64,000 nucleotides of DNA, from the NCBI GenBank assembly GCA_026260175.1, contig JAKCWW010000685.1, positions 32,618 to 96,617 of the forward strand. The letters run 5' to 3'. Shown one piece after another: positions 60,762 through 64,000 of this stretch (positions are counted from its first letter, which is position 1; each line of letters opens with the position of its first letter). Below the pieces are notes generated by a model. It was given only the letters and a program-made list of their open reading frames with translations, was not told the DNA's origin and made no database searches. The stretch is from Reticulitermes lucifugus (lineage: Eukaryota; Arthropoda; Insecta; Blattodea; Rhinotermitidae). Made by a program: the position numbers and the translations under genes.

Positions 60762-61410
60762 CGTTTCACCTTCAATCGGCCTGCGTCACCTTCAGTAATT
60801 TCCGTAGGCCTGCCTTACCTTCAAACTTTTCGGTAGGCCTGCCACACCTTCAACAATTTCGGTAGACCTGCATCACCTTCAATAATTTCGGTAAGCCTGC
60901 CACACCTTCAAGAATTTCGGTAGACCTGCATCACCTTCAATAATTTCGGTAGACCTGCATCACCTTCAATAATTTCGGTAGGCCTGCCACACCTTCAGTA
61001 ATTTCGGTAGACCTACATCACCTTCAATAATTTCGGTAAGCCTGCCACACCTTCAACAATTTCGGTAGACCTGCATCACCTTCAATAANTTCGGTAGACC
61101 TGCATNACCTTCAATAATTTCGGTAGACCTGCCTCACCTTCAGTAATTTCCGTAGGCCTGACTTACCTTCAAACTTTTCGGTAGGCCTGCCACACCTTCA
61201 ACAATTTCGGTAGACCTGCATCACCTTCAATCATTTCGGTAGACCTGCCTCAACTTCATCCTCTTGGGTAGGCCTGCTTCACGTTCATCCTTTTCGGTAG
61301 ACCAGCCTCGCCTTCAGCCACTTTGGTACGTCTGCATCATCTTCAGTCATTTCGGTAGGCCTGCCTCACTTTCAGCCATTTTCGTAGACCTGCACCACCT
61401 TCAGCATTCT
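60762..61410. repeat. 29-bp minisatellite, about 22 units, in the intron after the spondin exon
   Basis: Head-to-tail degenerate copies of a 29-bp unit of the type GGTAGACCTGCATCACCTTC + AATAATTTC. Two alternating variants are common (GCATCACC and GCCACACC). The stretch 60801-60876 recurs at 61149-61224 with an offset of 348 bp, exactly 12 units, so a block of the array was itself duplicated. Copies diverge towards the right end (after about 61255). Single N bases occur at 61089 and 61106, in the most homogeneous part. It begins about 70 bp after the exon donor. There are no spacers, so it is not a CRISPR array. Confidence 0.95.
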
Positions 61411-61414
61411 CCTT

Positions 61415-63737
61415 CTTGCGCGTTCAAAACGAAAGCTGTAACAATGCGCGTGTTTGCTTGTGAACCTCGGGAGAAAGTGAGTGGATTTTCTTAAAGTTTG
61501 ACATTAGAGAGCTTTTTAAATCCTGTTCCCACTTTCCAATTTTGTGCTAAATTGGAGAAAAATAAATCTCACTTTTCTGCACGGATCTGGAGCATAACTC
61601 CCTGAATATCTGTGGGAGCGATATATATTTGGAACAAAATTGTACACAAGCATGAAAACACAAGTTTTGTGATCATTAAGATTTTTCTGTAAGTTTTGCA
61701 GTTTGTGAGGTAATTATTCCGCATAGAAAATTAGCCTTACGCTGTGTCGTCACGTAACTTATGAACAGCGGGACAGATTTTGATAAAATTTTGTACTGAA
61801 GTTTCTTTTTCATCCGCCCTGCATGGCTTTATTCGTTTGTGAAAAAGAATAAAACTTAGTAGTTATGAATTCCCAATCCAGAGGCAATGTCAAAGGAATG
61901 AACTAGAATTTTTATTCTCAGCTTAAATTTATTAATGTTGTTAGATTTATTTCAAGATTTTGTAAAGGAAAGATACCGTTGCATGGATTTTAAGACACTT
62001 TTTTGTCGTTATTAAGAAGCTAGATTTCTCTGTGGTTGAGAAAATTGAAGGTAGAAATGGATGTTTTTGTAATACGGCCCTGTGTTTTATTTTCATCTCT
62101 CCAAATATTTGAACAACCTTTCAGGCCGTGCTGTTAGCATTCTTAACGTTAATACTGAAGTGTCCAGTGTATCTCGCTTGTATTGTGATGTACTAAATAT
62201 GCCATTCCCTCTTTCATGAACACATTTCTTCAAGTCTCAGCGCTCTGGAACATACTAACAGCTTGTTACTTCAATCTTACGCAACACTTTAGGGCTGCTT
62301 CGTGCAGACATTTTCTGTTGCTGTTCTAATTAATGTGTGATGCATTACTAGTCACATTCATTTCTTCTTTCAGTGTCTGATGGCGTAGGTTGCAAGTTCC
62401 TCTTAAATGTCGGCACATTTCTGTAAGGCTGTATGACGTCACACCTCAGAAGAAAGCGTTCTTAGAATAATGTAGTTTTAAGACAAATGGCAAGTTTCTT
62501 TAATTGTGCAATACACTGAAATGTCTTTGCCGCTAGCACACTCTACTTATATGTAAAAAATTTCTTAACTTTACACGTGGTTTTCAGATGAGCGCGCGAC
62601 GGCACAGTTACAGCTTGCTTTATTGCGTTGACCCCAGCGCACTACAGAGACTTAAGTCTTCGTCTCGAACCGATAGTTTTGTTTTATTCGAGCATCGGTG
62701 ATGATTTCACGTCGGAATTGTGAGGAGTGAAAAATAAAGTACCCTTTATCTCCACTTCAATGATTTAAATTTGTTCCTTTACTTTAAGTGCCAACACTTG
62801 TTGAGGTGAAGCCACTTTTTATGCTTTTTATGATCGATCGGTGGCCAAAGGAATGTATTTTAAATGAAGACCTGAGCACAGCTGCAGATGACACCGAAGT
62901 AGCGAACGTACCTCAGGTGTTTAACATCATCATCCCAAGGCGCCGACAGCAGTGAAGGCAGACCGTTACCCTTGCACGGTGACAGTGTACAGGTGCAGTA
63001 CGTAGTAACAACGGAAGCGCTGCATGTGTTAATTGCCTTTGATATTTACAGACGCTTTACAGACGCTATAGAAGCAAGTGCTTCTGAATGTATATAATAT
63101 GGAATGTGTAACATCTTGTTTTCGGACAGGTCCATGTTTCCTGCCCGACTCCGTAGGCATATTACAGCTATTCACTGACAGTGTACAGCCAAACACGAAT
63201 ATCTGTTTTCAAACAGGCGCCTGAGGACAAAACGTCATAAACAGTGTTGCAAAAGAAGAAAACGAAAGTGCAACTGTTGCTCCTAAAGTAGCGAGATGCT
63301 GAGCTCTACTGTGGCTGAAGCCTTGGTTAAGCCGCGAACTATCGATATGGAAATGTTTACTGAGAGAGCAAGCAAAAGAAATGAGTTTTGTGATATGAAT
63401 GTTAACCGTATAATAAAAAATCTACGGCTGATACAGAACATGTGGCAATTCATATAGCGGCTTTTCCTTGAAAATCGACCAATCAGCTTTCGTGTCCTAC
63501 CTGGCACTGTTACGTGTACTTTCTCGTTAACGCTACCAGCAGAAAGATGGGAAATATTGGTGTCCTGTTCGTATGTAGTCAGTTCTTACCTTTTGCATTA
63601 TGGATAAATAAGGAAAATACGAAAGGCAATTATAATATTTAATATTCATTCCTTACATCTAGGAATGTTAAATTTTGTATACAGATATAGGCTATTATGA
63701 ATAAATTGTTTACGAAACAGTGTAAGTCAGAAATTAG
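61415..63737. other. Intron of the spondin-domain gene, no features seen
   Basis: No continuation exon (the family would need a VSL...PSPDWF segment) could be read. The wording near 61600-61800 (ACAGATTTTGATAAAATTTT GTACTG) vaguely resembles the GACA-ended repeat interior. Confidence 0.55.
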
Positions 63738-64000
63738 GCCGTGCCATGGTTCAGGCGGTTAGTCGCCGACCTCCCACCGCGGACGCCCGGGTTCGATCCC
63801 GAGTCAGTCCATGTGGGATTTGTGGTGGACAAAGTGGCACTAGGACAGGGTTTTCCTCGCGTACTAAGGTTTTCCCCTGTCAGTTTCAATCCACCGGTTC
63901 TCCATTACTTGGAAAAATGAAAAACTGATCACCTTTCTCTTCATCACAGGGTTTCACAATAAGCCTTAAGGCTGCGGTGCGTCCGTAGCATCTGCTGCGG
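63738..64000 (+). mobile_element. SINE-C, cut by the window edge
   Basis: GGCCGTGCCATGGTTCAGGC with GGTTAGTCGCC (A box), the B box GCCCGGGTTCGATCCCGAGT, CAGTCCATGTGGGATTTGTG, GTGGACAAAGTGGCACTAGG, and the shared 3' block GCTGCGGTGCGTCCGTAGCA running to base 64000. An open frame at 63746-63928 follows the SINE and is not a gene. Confidence 0.9.

Noticed and set aside
60762-61410. Regularly spaced repeats suggesting a CRISPR array
   Set aside because: Units are directly contiguous at 29 bp with no unique spacers, units vary, and the setting is a eukaryotic intron.
63738-63815. Functional tRNA gene
   Set aside because: A and B boxes are present but the acceptor stem does not close and the sequence continues into the SINE-C body.

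Overview
The window looks like euchromatic but transposon-littered insect DNA, AT-rich and almost gene-free. It most likely comes from Blattodea (cockroach or termite). The lineage call rests on recall: the decayed LINE C-termini with a WEDNIKMD-type motif, and the long antisense ORFs they give, are very common in cockroach and termite assemblies. It is therefore an inference. Nothing prokaryotic is present: no operons, no Shine-Dalgarno-led genes, no CRISPR.

Only one convincing coding exon is visible, at 60481-60692 on the + strand. It is GC-rich (57 of 70 codons end in G or C), bounded by a good acceptor and a GTATGT donor, and encodes the middle of a Spondin_N domain, so it belongs to a secreted extracellular-matrix or adhesion protein. 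No upstream or downstream partner exon was found in the other 64 kb. Most of the window is then probably intron or 5' flank of this gene, with more than 3.3 kb of the next intron at the right edge. That intron opens with a 29-bp minisatellite (about 60762-61410) that carries a 348-bp (12-unit) higher-order repeat.

The rest is mobile-element debris on both strands. (1) A dominant tRNA-derived SINE family (SINE-A) has at least a dozen full or partial copies, three of them packed into 4376-5278. (2) Other tRNA-headed SINEs are SINE-B at 9436-9705 (perfect 14-bp target duplication), SINE-D at 16218-16463 (Leu/Ser-tRNA-like head, perfect 13-bp duplication), SINE-C at 42421-42704 and 63738-64000, and weaker ones at 27005 and 38935. 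(3) Many 5'-truncated LINE pieces occur, mostly the last 50-120 codons of the ORF plus 3' end, with one reverse-transcriptase core fragment (YADD at 11311-11322). (4) Two short non-autonomous hAT elements have matching ends and 8-bp duplications (35023-35333 perfect; 41431-41674 one mismatch). (5) There is a frameshifted mariner-like transposase C-terminus at 14188-14360. (6) There are hammerhead-like CTGATGA/GAAAC hairpins, a GACA-ended repeat family, microsatellites and strand-asymmetric purine tracts.

Region by region: 1-4.3 kb has no recognisable feature beyond a weak tRNA-like box. 4.3-6.9 kb holds the SINE cluster and a LINE tail. 7.9-18.2 kb mixes SINEs, LINE RT pieces, the mariner remnant and a large ATAC microsatellite. 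18-35 kb is mostly anonymous with scattered tails. 35-42.7 kb holds the two hAT MITEs and several SINEs. 42.7-59.7 kb is sparse. 59.8-64 kb holds a LINE tail, the spondin exon, the minisatellite and a terminal SINE-C copy. No element seen is intact enough to be autonomous.
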